64,000 nt of DNA from positions 16,094 to 80,093 of the forward strand of contig CAOKOL010000014.1 in the NCBI GenBank assembly GCA_948470335.1. Reading direction: 5' to 3'. The first letter of the stretch is position 1, and each line of letters begins with the position of its first letter. Both the position numbers and the translations under genes were made by a program. This document shows, piece by piece, positions 35,762-43,756 of this stretch. Under the pieces are notes generated by a model. It did not search any database and was not told the origin of the DNA. It was given only the letters and a program-made list of their open reading frames with translations. Origin of the DNA: an uncultured Lachnospiraceae bacterium (lineage in GTDB: Bacteria; Bacillota; Clostridia; Lachnospirales; Lachnospiraceae).

Positions 35762-37152
35762 TGGCGAAGGCGAAAACGACAGTTTTTTTCTGTAAAGAAT
35801 GCGGATACGAGTCTGCAAAATGGATGGGTCAGTGTCCCTCCTGTCATACATGGAATACGTTTGTGGAGGCGCCTGCGCCGAAAAAGGAACACGCAGGTTT
35901 GGGGATTTCATCCATGGCGGGGGCAGGGAGTGTTTTTGCGCCGGAGGGAAAGCCCTGCCTGCTTTCGGAAATATCCGGTGAAACTGAAGATCGGGTCGGC
36001 ACGGGCCTTGGAGAACTGGACAGGGTGCTGGGGGGCGGTATCGTCCCCGGCTCCCTGATTTTGGTAGGAGGAGATCCCGGCATCGGCAAATCCACGCTTT
36101 TGCTGCAGGTATGCCGGAACCTGGCGGCATACGGAAAAAATGTGCTGTACATATCCGGAGAGGAATCTCTGCGTCAGATCAAGCTGCGGGCCGGACGCAT
36201 GGGGGAGTTTCAGGGAAATCTGAAATTTCTGTGCGAGACAAATCTGGATGTGATTGTCCGGACCGCCGGGGCGGAGACTCCGGATGTGATGGTGATTGAT
36301 TCAATCCAGACGATGTACCGGGAGGAAGTTTCCTCGGCGCCCGGCAGCGTAAGTCAGGTGCGGGAGTCCACCGGCGTGCTGTTAAGCCTGGCGAAAGGAA
36401 AGGGCGTATCTGTTTTTATCGTCGGCCATGTGACCAAAGAAGGCGTGGTGGCAGGTCCCAGGGTTCTGGAACATATGGTGGACACCGTGCTGTATTTTGA
36501 AGGGGAGCGGAGCGTTTCCTACCGGATTCTGCGGGGCGTGAAAAATCGTTTTGGCTCAACCAATGAGATCGGTGTGTTTGAGATGGAGGCCGAAGGGCTG
36601 CGCCAGGTGCTGAACGCCTCGGAGTATATGCTGGAAGGCCGTCCGGAGGACGCCTCCGGCTCTGTAGTCACCTGCTCGATGGAAGGGACCCGTCCGGTTT
36701 TGCTGGAGATTCAGGCGCTGGTCTGCCGTACCAATTTCGGTATGCCCAGACGAACGGCAGCCGGAACGGACTATAACCGGGTAAACCTTCTGATGGCGGT
36801 ACTGGAAAAGCGCGTTGGCTTCAAGCTGTCGGAATGTGACGCCTATGTCAATATTGCGGGCGGCATCCGCATTTCGGAGCCGGCCCTTGACCTGGGTATC
36901 GTGATGGCGCTGGTTTCCAGCTATCAGGACAGGGCGCTGCCAAAGAAAACCATTGTGTTCGGCGAGGTGGGCCTGTCCGGTGAGGTCCGGGCGGTAACGA
37001 TGGCGGAGCAGCGGGTGGCGGAAGCCGTAAAAATGGGGTTCGAGTGCTGTATCCTGCCCAGAGTATGCCTGTCTAAAATGAAGCAGATAAAAGGTATCCG
37101 CCTGCTGGGAATCTCCAATGTGGGAGAGGCCATACGGGCCGGGTTTTCATAA
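35761..37152 (+). CDS. radA: RadA/Sms, DNA repair and recombination ATPase
   Basis: 463 residues. The N-terminal zinc finger uses Cys11, Cys14, Cys25 and Cys28. The RecA-like core has Walker A GGDPGIGKSTLLLQ and Walker B DVMVIDSIQTMY, and the RadA-specific KNRFGSTNEIGVF motif follows. A C-terminal Lon-like (non-proteolytic) domain ends the protein. It is a helicase that helps branch migration in homologous recombination. The ATG overlaps the stop of the preceding gene. Confidence 0.96.
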   Translation: MAKAKTTVFFCKECGYESAKWMGQCPSCHTWNTFVEAPAPKKEHAGLGISSMAGAGSVFAPEGKPCLLSEISGETEDRVGTGLGELDRVLGGGIVPGSLILVGGDPGIGKSTLLLQVCRNLAAYGKNVLYISGEESLRQIKLRAGRMGEFQGNLKFLCETNLDVIVRTAGAETPDVMVIDSIQTMYREEVSSAPGSVSQVRESTGVLLSLAKGKGVSVFIVGHVTKEGVVAGPRVLEHMVDTVLYFEGERSVSYRILRGVKNRFGSTNEIGVFEMEAEGLRQVLNASEYMLEGRPEDASGSVVTCSMEGTRPVLLEIQALVCRTNFGMPRRTAAGTDYNRVNLLMAVLEKRVGFKLSECDAYVNIAGGIRISEPALDLGIVMALVSSYQDRALPKKTIVFGEVGLSGEVRAVTMAEQRVAEAVKMGFECCILPRVCLSKMKQIKGIRLLGISNVGEAIRAGFS

Positions 37153-37223
37153 AAAATAGCCGGCATGCTCCGCAAGGATGCACAGGGTCTGCCCCGGCGA
37201 AGCGAGGGTACGCAAACGCGGCG

Positions 37224-38633
37224 TCAGGGATTGTTCTTTAAATAGTCTCTGGTGATCCCGAACACCTGCCGGTTCAGAAGGGCGAGAGCCGCCAGGTTTG
37301 GAATGGCCATCAGGCCGTTAAACGTATCGGACAGATCCCATACCAGCTGCAGTCCGGCCACACAGCCCAGAGCCGCAACGACGGAAAACAGAATCTGGTA
37401 GGGGGCGGAAACCGTTTTTCCCAGCAGATAGACGGCGGCTTTTTCTCCGTAGTAGGACCAGCCGATCAATGTGGAAAAAGCGAACAGCGTGATGGAAATA
37501 CTGATAAAACTGCCGCCGAAGCTGCCGAATACGGTGGCAAAGGCATTTCCGGTCAGTGCGGCGCCGTTGGGCAGCAGGTCAAAGGCGGCGGTGCCCAGCG
37601 CGCCGGCATAGAGGTTCTGGTCGTAGACGCCGGAGGTCAGGATGGCCAGCCCAGTCAGGGTGCAGACGACGATTGTATCAACAAACACTTCAAAAATTCC
37701 CCACATTCCCTGTACCGCAGGTTCTTTGACATCGGAAGCGGCGTGGACGATCACGGAGCTGCCCAGACCGGCTTCGTTGGTGAAAACGCCCCGCGATATG
37801 CCGGTGCGCATGGCTGTCATTATGCCGTATCCGGCGATGCCGCCCAGACCGGCCCGAAACCGGAATGCTTCTCTGAAAATGGAGATTAGCACGCCGGGAA
37901 GGGCGGAGAGATGGCTGAGGATTACGACCATCGCACCGGCGATATATAGAAGGGACATAAAAGGAACCACCTTTTCCGTTACCCGGCCGATTCGTTTGAT
38001 TCCTCCCATAATCACGACGGCGAGGAGTAAAGCTGTCGCAACAGCGGTGACGGCAGGAGGGATACGGAAGCTGGTATGCAGGGCGCCGGCGATAGAATTG
38101 GCCTGGGCCATGTTGCCCACGCCGAAGGAGGCGAGGACGCAGAACAGAGCGTATCCCATGGCCAGCGGACGGCAGTGAAGCCCCCGTTCCATGTAGACCA
38201 TGGCGCTTCCCTCCCATTCTCCGCGTTCATTGCGGTAGCGGTATTTGATACCCAGCACATTTTCCGCGTAGCTGGTCATCATGCCGAGAAAGGAGGAAAG
38301 CCACATCCAGAAAACAGCTCCGGGGCCGCCGACGGTGATAGCGGCGGCGATCCCGGCGATGTTTCCTGTCCCTGTGGTAGCGGCCAGCACCGTACACAGA
38401 GACTGAAACTGGGAGATGGAATGACTGTCAGAGGCTTCCGTTACCTTCCGGTCCCGGAAACATGCCAGTATGGTGCGGCGCATCCACAGGCCGAACCGGG
38501 AGATCTGAAAAAAGCCGGTGCCTGCGGAAAACCACAGCCCTGTGGCCAGGAAGCAGACAAGCATCACGGGTCCCCAGACAAACCGGCTGACCGGTTCGTT
38601 AACCGCGGCGATCCATTCTGTGACAGTATTCAT
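37224..38633 (-). CDS. Sodium:alanine/glycine symporter (AGCS family)
   Basis: 469 residues with about ten to eleven hydrophobic helices. AGCS signatures include VLAATTGTGNIAGIAAAITVGGPGAVFWMW, GMMTSYAENVLGIKYR and GISRGVFTNEAGLGSSVIVHA. It imports alanine or glycine with Na+. Start after CTGGGAG at 38633. It is convergent with radA. The proline-rich repeat ORF lies immediately upstream on the same strand. Confidence 0.94.
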   Translation of the reverse strand: MNTVTEWIAAVNEPVSRFVWGPVMLVCFLATGLWFSAGTGFFQISRFGLWMRRTILACFRDRKVTEASDSHSISQFQSLCTVLAATTGTGNIAGIAAAITVGGPGAVFWMWLSSFLGMMTSYAENVLGIKYRYRNERGEWEGSAMVYMERGLHCRPLAMGYALFCVLASFGVGNMAQANSIAGALHTSFRIPPAVTAVATALLLAVVIMGGIKRIGRVTEKVVPFMSLLYIAGAMVVILSHLSALPGVLISIFREAFRFRAGLGGIAGYGIMTAMRTGISRGVFTNEAGLGSSVIVHAASDVKEPAVQGMWGIFEVFVDTIVVCTLTGLAILTSGVYDQNLYAGALGTAAFDLLPNGAALTGNAFATVFGSFGGSFISISITLFAFSTLIGWSYYGEKAAVYLLGKTVSAPYQILFSVVAALGCVAGLQLVWDLSDTFNGLMAIPNLAALALLNRQVFGITRDYLKNNP

Positions 38634-38717
38634 AGTAGTGTTCTCCCAGAGTATATTTTATATTATCAATCCTATGTGCGGGCGGCGGAGATATTCCATG
38701 TTTCGAATCCTTTCGTT

Positions 38718-39071
38718 TTATCTCCATGGTTTCGGGGGAGGTCCTCCCGGCCCCGGATGAGGCCCCGGTCCCGGAAAAGGAGGCCTTGGTCCGGGATGGG
38801 GTCCCGGCCCCGGAGGGAAAGGAGGTCTCGGTCCGGGATGAGGTCCCGGCCCGGGAGGAAAAGGAGGCCTTGGTCCGGGATGAGGTCCCGGCCCCGGAGG
38901 AAAAGGAGGTCTTGGTCCGGGATGAGGTCCCGGCTCCGGAGGAAAAGGAGGTCTTGGTCCGGGATGAGGTCCCGGTTCCGGAAAGGGCGGTCTGGGAGGC
39001 GCAGGCTGTCCGGAACCACAGAAGCTGCACCCTTTGCGTTTGCGAAAAGGAAATTGTGACCAGATAAGCAT
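38718..39071 (-). CDS. Proline-rich repeat ORF, doubtful gene
   Basis: 117 codons on the minus strand. A short basic/Cys segment (KRKGCSFCGSG) is followed by a 14-residue repeat of the form PHPGPRPPFPPGPG, about five and a half copies, encoded by a 42-bp minisatellite. The ribosome site is weak (AGGA 13 bases upstream). Because 42 is a multiple of three, other frames are also open, so coding cannot be proven. If real, it is an extended polyproline-type peptide. Confidence 0.35.
   Translation of the reverse strand: MLIWSQFPFRKRKGCSFCGSGQPAPPRPPFPEPGPHPGPRPPFPPEPGPHPGPRPPFPPGPGPHPGPRPPFPPGPGPHPGPRPPFPPGPGPHPGPRPPFPGPGPHPGPGGPPPKPWR
38745..39000. repeat. 42-bp tandem minisatellite, about 5.5 copies
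   Basis: The unit contains GGTCCCGGCCCCGGAGGAAA plus AGGAGGTCTTGGTCCGGGATGA with a few substitutions between copies. It is very G-rich on the plus strand and C-rich on the minus strand. Copy number is likely to vary by slippage between strains. Confidence 0.9.
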
Positions 39072-39255
39072 AAAGTTTACAATCCTGCTTTTTTATTAAT
39101 GTATGTAAAAAAAACTGTTTTTGTGCTATCATGAAATGCAGGGGATGTCCGAAAACAGTATCTGACAGAAGGGTGTTTTCGGGGATATGTCGGCAAAGCC
39201 GGTCTTATAAAGGGCAGGCTGAACGACAATGGTTTGACACAGGGGGGCAGGGGTT

Positions 39256-40195
39256 GTGAGAGAACGAAAGAAATGGGCAGTAACCGGCATACTGCTGGCG
39301 GCGGCGCTGACACTGCAGGTTCTGGCCAGATATACAAAAGGATTTGCCGACTGGTACGGCACCGGGATTTATCCACGTATGGTTTTTGTGGTGGGCGGAT
39401 TTTTTTCTGTTTTTCCGTTCAGTGCGGCGGAGCTGGGAGTGTATCTGTTTCTGGCATGGATTGCGCTGTATACGGCGGCGGCTGTCATTTTGGCATATCG
39501 TCACAGACCCGGTATCTTGAAAAATTACTGTGCTTCCCTTGCGCTGACGGCATCGGCGCTGCTTCTGATTTTTACGCTGTTTTGCGGAATCAATTATCAC
39601 AGTGTCTGCTTTTCGGAAAATGAGGGCTTTTCCATGGAACGGTCCTCAAAAGAGGAACTCCGCGAACTGAGTGTGTTTCTGGCTGAGGAGATCAACCATT
39701 GTGATATGGCGCTGGCTGAGAGAGCAAACCGCGGTGATACGGCGCTGCCCATGGAGGGAGACCTTCGTTTTACGTCGCCGGATATGATGGAACAGCAGGC
39801 GGTTCTGGCCATAAAAGAAGCGGGTAAAACCTACGAAAGCCTGTCTGGTTTTACTCCTGAGCCGAAAGCAGTCTGGCAGTCCGGCCTGCATGGCATCCGA
39901 TCAGCCGCAGTTTGCTTACAGCGGTCATATGCTGGCATTCAGTCATGCTATGGACGCGCTGTGGAATGCCGGGGAGAGAGATGCATATCGGGAGATTTAC
40001 GCCGGGCTCTGTCGGAATGCGAAAGAGGATTTGCAGGCGGACAGCACATTCTGGCATCAGTATGACGGGAAGGCAGCGGAAGTGTCTCAGACAGTGAACA
40101 ATACATACTTAAAATTAAACAGTCAGGATGACGGCGTGAAAAGCTACGGGAGAATGGTAGATCTGCTGCTGGCGTACAGACGCAGTATCAGGTGA
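39256..40195 (+). pseudogene. Decayed DUF3810 membrane protein gene (internal deletion and frameshift)
   Basis: It starts at a GTG (39256) after AGGGGGGCAGGGG. The first frame gives a signal/membrane helix, two more helices (about 45-65 and 88-112) and the DUF3810 segment ending LSGFTPEPKAVWQSGLHG. At about 39890 homology jumps to another frame: QPQFAYSGHMLAFSHAMDALWNAG, the family's C-terminal part. The stretch between, which in intact members carries the zinc-peptidase-like CHELSHLRGF motif, is missing. This is a deletion of perhaps 45-60 codons with frame change. The first frame runs on to a stop at 40065 as nonsense. The family recollection is from memory; the frame jump is visible. Confidence 0.7.
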
Positions 40196-40260
40196 TTGAT
40201 GAAAAACAGCATAGCCCTGGGAAGGGAGCTGTGAAATGATAAAAAGTGAGGAACTGCAGG

Positions 40261-41001
40261 ATGAAAAGAATCGCGTTGATGGTTATGAAATTGATTTGGA
40301 TTGCGCCGTTCTGGTTTGCCCGGCTCTGTATCTGGGGGAAAAACGACCGGCATACGGAACTGGAAAAATATTCCTTTCTCAAAATGGTGACAACCAGGGT
40401 AAATCAGGCAGGCAGGGTGATGATACAGGCGCATGGCATTGAAAATCTTCCGGAAAAAATGGGATATGTGATGTTTCCGAATCATCAGGGAATGTTTGAC
40501 GTGCTGGCTTTGCTGGAATGCTGTCCCCATCCCTTTACCGTGGTTATGAAAAAAGAGGTGTCGGATGTGTTTCTGGTCAAACAGATCCGTCAGTTTTTAA
40601 AGGCGCAGTCCATTGACAGAGAGGACGTGAGAGGTTCCGTGCAGGTGATCCGCCAGATGACAAAGGAAGTGAAAGAGGGCCGGAATTATGTGATTTTCGC
40701 CGAGGGAACCCGGTCAAAACATCAGAACCGGGTGCAGAGCTTTAAAGGCGGCAGCTTCAAAAGCGCCGTCAATGCAAAAAGCCCGGTGGTTCCGGTGGCG
40801 CTGATTGACAGTTTCAAACCTTTTGACACCCATTCCGTGGAAAAAACGGTTGTTCAGGTTTATTTCCTGCCGCCCTTATATTATGAAGATTACAAAGACA
40901 TGAAATCCGTGGAGATTGCCGCGCTGGTACAGAGCCGGGTATCGGAAAAAATCAATGATATATTATTATCCCAAGGCAGGCAGATATCAGGATCAGCATG
41001 A
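40261..41001 (+). CDS. plsC: 1-acyl-sn-glycerol-3-phosphate acyltransferase (PlsC family)
   Basis: 246 residues from the ATG at 40261; a GTG at 40246 is possible. An N-terminal membrane helix (MKRIALMVMKLIWIAPFWFA) is followed by the catalytic NHxxxxD motif in FPNHQGMFDVLALLE. The substrate motif is FAEGTRSKHQ, then PVVPVALID. It makes phosphatidic acid at the membrane. Its 3' end overlaps the convergent chromate transporter gene by 50 bp, so no terminator lies between them. Confidence 0.9.
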   Translation: MKRIALMVMKLIWIAPFWFARLCIWGKNDRHTELEKYSFLKMVTTRVNQAGRVMIQAHGIENLPEKMGYVMFPNHQGMFDVLALLECCPHPFTVVMKKEVSDVFLVKQIRQFLKAQSIDREDVRGSVQVIRQMTKEVKEGRNYVIFAEGTRSKHQNRVQSFKGGSFKSAVNAKSPVVPVALIDSFKPFDTHSVEKTVVQVYFLPPLYYEDYKDMKSVEIAALVQSRVSEKINDILLSQGRQISGSA

Positions 41002-41512
41002 TGGGGGATAGCTGTTTTTTTGCAAAGACCTTTACACCTGCCGTCAGGAGCAGCAAAAGAACCAGAATGCCTGCGGCCCGGAGGTCGATGGAACTGTCTG
41101 CCGTCAGAGTCAGACAGTTGCTGACGCACATATAGACGCCGGTAGCCAGGATAATTCCGATGATACAAGGCTTTAATCCCTCTAAAACAGCCTGGACGTA
41201 AGGGTTGTCGATCACTGTTTTCAGCACTACCATTGCCAGCAGGATAATGATAAAGGAAGGGAGAATCACCGCCAGCGTGGCGAGGACAGCGCCGAGGAAC
41301 CCTGCCTGGCTGCTGCCGACATAGGTAGCCAGATTGACCATAATCGGTCCCGGCGTGCTTTCACTGACGGCGATCATATAGGTCAGGGTTTCGTCTGTCA
41401 GCCATCCGTGAGAAAGAACCACGTCCCGGATCAGGGGAATCGCGCTGTAGGCGCCGCCAAAGGCAAAACAGCTAACCCGGAAGAAATTCCAGAATAATTC
41501 AAGATAGATCAT
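40952..41512 (-). CDS. Chromate transporter subunit (ChrA-type half protein, second)
   Basis: 186 residues with six hydrophobic helices. FFRVSCFAFGGAYSAIPLI and SESTPGPIMVNLATYVGSSQAGFLGA are the ChrA half-domain signatures. Half-size proteins work as pairs in this family. Start overlaps the stop of the first half by 4 bases (ATGA). Real substrates in gut or soil Clostridia may be other anions. Confidence 0.9.
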   Translation of the reverse strand: MIYLELFWNFFRVSCFAFGGAYSAIPLIRDVVLSHGWLTDETLTYMIAVSESTPGPIMVNLATYVGSSQAGFLGAVLATLAVILPSFIIILLAMVVLKTVIDNPYVQAVLEGLKPCIIGIILATGVYMCVSNCLTLTADSSIDLRAAGILVLLLLLTAGVKVFAKKQLSPIMLILISACLGIIIYH

Positions 41513-42096
41513 TTCTGTTCACCTTCTTTCCGTAAAAGCTTTGTTTCCAGGGTGAAGAAGAAAAGGCTGATGACGGCGGCAATCAGCATCAGACTGATTG
41601 AGGAAAAGTCCCAGGAAAACATATTAATCAGCATCATGACGGTAAAGGAACAGGTCAGAATCGCCAGGGGCAGAAACTGTTTTTTCATATGTTTCATCAT
41701 TTTGACTGCCGCTTTCACGATCAGAACGCTGACGGCAATCTTAATGCCGTGAAAGGCATGTGCAATCACTGAGATTTCAAGAAAATTGTTTAAAAACAGT
41801 GAAATTGCGAAAATAATGAGAAAAGAGGGAATGGTAACGCCCAGTGTGGCAGCCGTTGCGCCGATCAGGCCTGCCTGCCGGTAGCCCACAAAGGTGGCGC
41901 AGTTGATGGCGATAGGGCCTGGGGTGGATTCGGCGATGACGGTAACATTCATCATTTCGTCATGGGTGATCCATTTGTTTTTCTCCACACAGATGTTTTC
42001 AATGATGGAGATCATGGCATAGCCGCCGCCGAAGGTAAACAGTCCGATCTTCATAAAGGTCATGAACAGGCGGCATAAAATGTGGTTTTCTTTCAT
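41509..42096 (-). CDS. Chromate transporter subunit (ChrA-type half protein, first)
   Basis: 195 residues from the ATG at 42096 (after GGAAAGAG); a start 30 bases upstream is possible. FMKIGLFTFGGGYAMISIIENI and AESTPGPIAINCATFVGYRQAGLIGA repeat the signatures of its partner, consistent with an ancient duplication. It is the first gene of the two-gene operon and is insulated upstream by a hairpin. Confidence 0.9.
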   Translation of the reverse strand: MKENHILCRLFMTFMKIGLFTFGGGYAMISIIENICVEKNKWITHDEMMNVTVIAESTPGPIAINCATFVGYRQAGLIGATAATLGVTIPSFLIIFAISLFLNNFLEISVIAHAFHGIKIAVSVLIVKAAVKMMKHMKKQFLPLAILTCSFTVMMLINMFSWDFSSISLMLIAAVISLFFFTLETKLLRKEGEQK

Positions 42097-42187
42097 AGCT
42101 TTTCTCTTTCCGGTAGATTGGTGCATTGTTGTGCGGCTCAGATTTTATCCTATCACGGATAGGGAGATTTTTCAATGATGAGGCGTA

Positions 42188-42232
42188 ATAAAAACCGCTT
42201 TGTCGGCAGAGGCTTTCAAAGCGGTTTTTAAA
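42188..42232. terminator. Intrinsic terminator between FeoA-like and chromate genes
   Basis: AAAACCGCTTTG pairs with CAAAGCGGTTTTT. It directly follows the FeoA-like stop on the minus strand and can act in both directions. Confidence 0.8.
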
Positions 42233-42236
42233 AATG

Positions 42237-42551
42237 TCAGGGCTTCTCGCATTCCGCGGCTTTATAGACCGTTTCATCGCGGCATTCGCCGCCGTGGTCT
42301 GTGGCAGGCCGTATGCGGATGAGGGATGCGTCTTCTCTGCGGAGGGCAATCAGGGTACCGCGTACCTGATAGGCGGCGGATTCCCTGCGCCGTCCGGTCA
42401 GAACACAGCGGATTTTTGTTCCTCCGATAAAACCGAGATCTATAAGACGGCGCCGAATCCCGCCCTCTGCGTTAAGAGACAGGATCACGGCAGTTTCGCC
42501 GGGACGCATTTCATGCAGATAACAGGAATTACAGTTTGAATCGCATTTCAT
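42237..42551 (-). CDS. FeoA-domain protein
   Basis: 104 residues. A Cys-rich N-terminus (CDSNCNSCYLHEM) is followed by an SH3-like FeoA core, MRPGETAVILSL, GGIRRRLIDLGFIGGTKIRCV and VRGTLIALRREDASLIRI. FeoA assists ferrous iron uptake by FeoB or acts as a domain in iron regulators. No feoB is nearby, so this is a stand-alone copy. The extra cysteines may bind metal. Confidence 0.85.
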   Translation of the reverse strand: MKCDSNCNSCYLHEMRPGETAVILSLNAEGGIRRRLIDLGFIGGTKIRCVLTGRRRESAAYQVRGTLIALRREDASLIRIRPATDHGGECRDETVYKAAECEKP

Positions 42552-42699
42552 TGGTTCCTCTCTGAAAAATAGAACTGTTCATTATAATATATGCGAATGT
42601 TTTTCCTTGTGTTTTAAAATGTCCTGCCTTATAATAGACGAGGCGAAAAACAGCGAAGGTTTGCAGCCGGGAAACAGAATAAAACAAATCAGAGGATGA

Positions 42700-43386
42700 A
42701 TGATGAAGTATACGAATATCAAAGAGGGAATCTTTTTAGAACGTTTAAACCGGTTTGTAGCCCGGGTGAATCTGAATGGGAAAGAGGAGTACTGCCACGT
42801 AAAAAATACGGGGCGGTGCAGAGAGCTGTTTGTGCCGGATACCCGTGTTCTGGTCAGTGAAATCGACAGTGCAAAGCGGAAAACCAAATATGATCTGATC
42901 AGTGTTTATAAAGAGGAACGCCTGGTAAACGTGGATTCCCAGGCACCGAACCAGGTGGCCGAGGAATGGCTGCGGGCCGGCGGGCTGTGTTCCGGCATTA
43001 CAAAATTAGTCAGAGAGAAATCATACGGAGATTCGCGGATTGATCTGTATGTGGAGACAGAGAAGAAAAAGATTCTGATTGAGGTGAAAGGCGTTACACT
43101 GGAGGAGGACGGTGTGGTGCGTTTTCCGGATGCGCCCACCGACCGGGGGATCAAGCATCTGGGAGAACTGGAAAAGTCCCTTGCCGCCGGCTTTGAGGCG
43201 TATATTCTGTTTGTGATTCAGATGGAGGGGGTCAGATATTTTGAGCCCAACAGGGCCGGTCATCCGGAATTTGCCGATGCGCTGGCGAAAGCCTGCCAGG
43301 CCGGGGTTCATATTCTGGCCTGTGACTGTAAGGTGGGGAAGGACAGCCTGGAGATGGGCAGCGAGGTGCCGGTGCTGCTGCGGTAA
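42700..43386 (+). CDS. sfsA: SfsA, DNA/RNA nuclease family protein
   Basis: 228 residues. FLERLNRFVARVNLNGKEEYCHVKNTGRCRELF and the nuclease-like DSRIDLYV..KILIEVKGVTL core with VRFPDAPTDRGIKHLGEL are characteristic of SfsA. The PD-(D/E)XK-type D..E-x-K residues are visible. The E. coli protein was named for a maltose effect; nuclease activity has been suggested. It is monocistronic with two adjacent ATG starts after AGAGG and a terminator downstream. Confidence 0.93.
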   Translation: MMKYTNIKEGIFLERLNRFVARVNLNGKEEYCHVKNTGRCRELFVPDTRVLVSEIDSAKRKTKYDLISVYKEERLVNVDSQAPNQVAEEWLRAGGLCSGITKLVREKSYGDSRIDLYVETEKKKILIEVKGVTLEEDGVVRFPDAPTDRGIKHLGELEKSLAAGFEAYILFVIQMEGVRYFEPNRAGHPEFADALAKACQAGVHILACDCKVGKDSLEMGSEVPVLLR

Positions 43387-43407
43387 TTTTTTTGGAATGT
43401 GGTTGAA

Positions 43408-43441
43408 GAAATCCTGTAAAAGTGTCAGGGTTTCTTTTTTT
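43408..43441 (+). terminator. Intrinsic terminator after sfsA
   Basis: GAAATCCTG pairs with CAGGGTTTC (one G-T pair), followed by seven T. It lies 22 bp after the sfsA stop codon. Confidence 0.75.
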
Positions 43442-43533
43442 ATGCCGGAAATGCCGAGGGAAAGATTTGTTTGACTGGCAATGGCCGGATAGCTGAGAGA
43501 AAACGGAAATTTTTATATGATAATGGAAATGTA

Positions 43534-43675
43534 ATTATCACGATAATGCATATATCAATGGTAAAAAGCTGATAAAAATCAAAAATAAGAAGAATTTAGG
43601 TAAAAATGTATAGAATTTATGAAAAATATCATTGACATATAGCTATAATTTCATTATAATCTAGGTATCGCGATA
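43534..43675 (+). promoter_or_regulatory. BCCT promoter with two palindromic operators
   Basis: In the 370-bp gap before the BCCT gene there is an exact promoter: TTGACA (43632-43637), 17 bases, TATAAT (43655-43660). Palindromes ATTATCACGATAAT (43534-43547) and TATCGCGATA (43666-43675) share the core TATCRCGATA. One lies about 100 bp upstream of the promoter and one at the expected transcription start. A looser relative, TGATAGCGTGATAA, is near 43721. The layout suggests repression, with looping possible; the TetR gene at 46992 is a candidate regulator. The gap holds no other gene. Confidence 0.65.
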
Positions 43676-43756
43676 ATCATAAAATAAAAGAAGGTGATAA
43701 ACATAATAACAATGAATGTGATAGCGTGATAACAAATTGAAATGAGGAGAGGTATC

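Noticed and set aside
38599..39067. Alternative plus- and minus-strand frames through the minisatellite
   Set aside because: A 42-bp repeat keeps all frames open; only the polyproline frame has an independent non-repeat start, and even that is doubtful.
40236..40442. A 68-codon frame overlapping the plsC start
   Set aside because: It has a fair ribosome site, but its sequence is the plsC coding region read in another frame and resembles nothing known.
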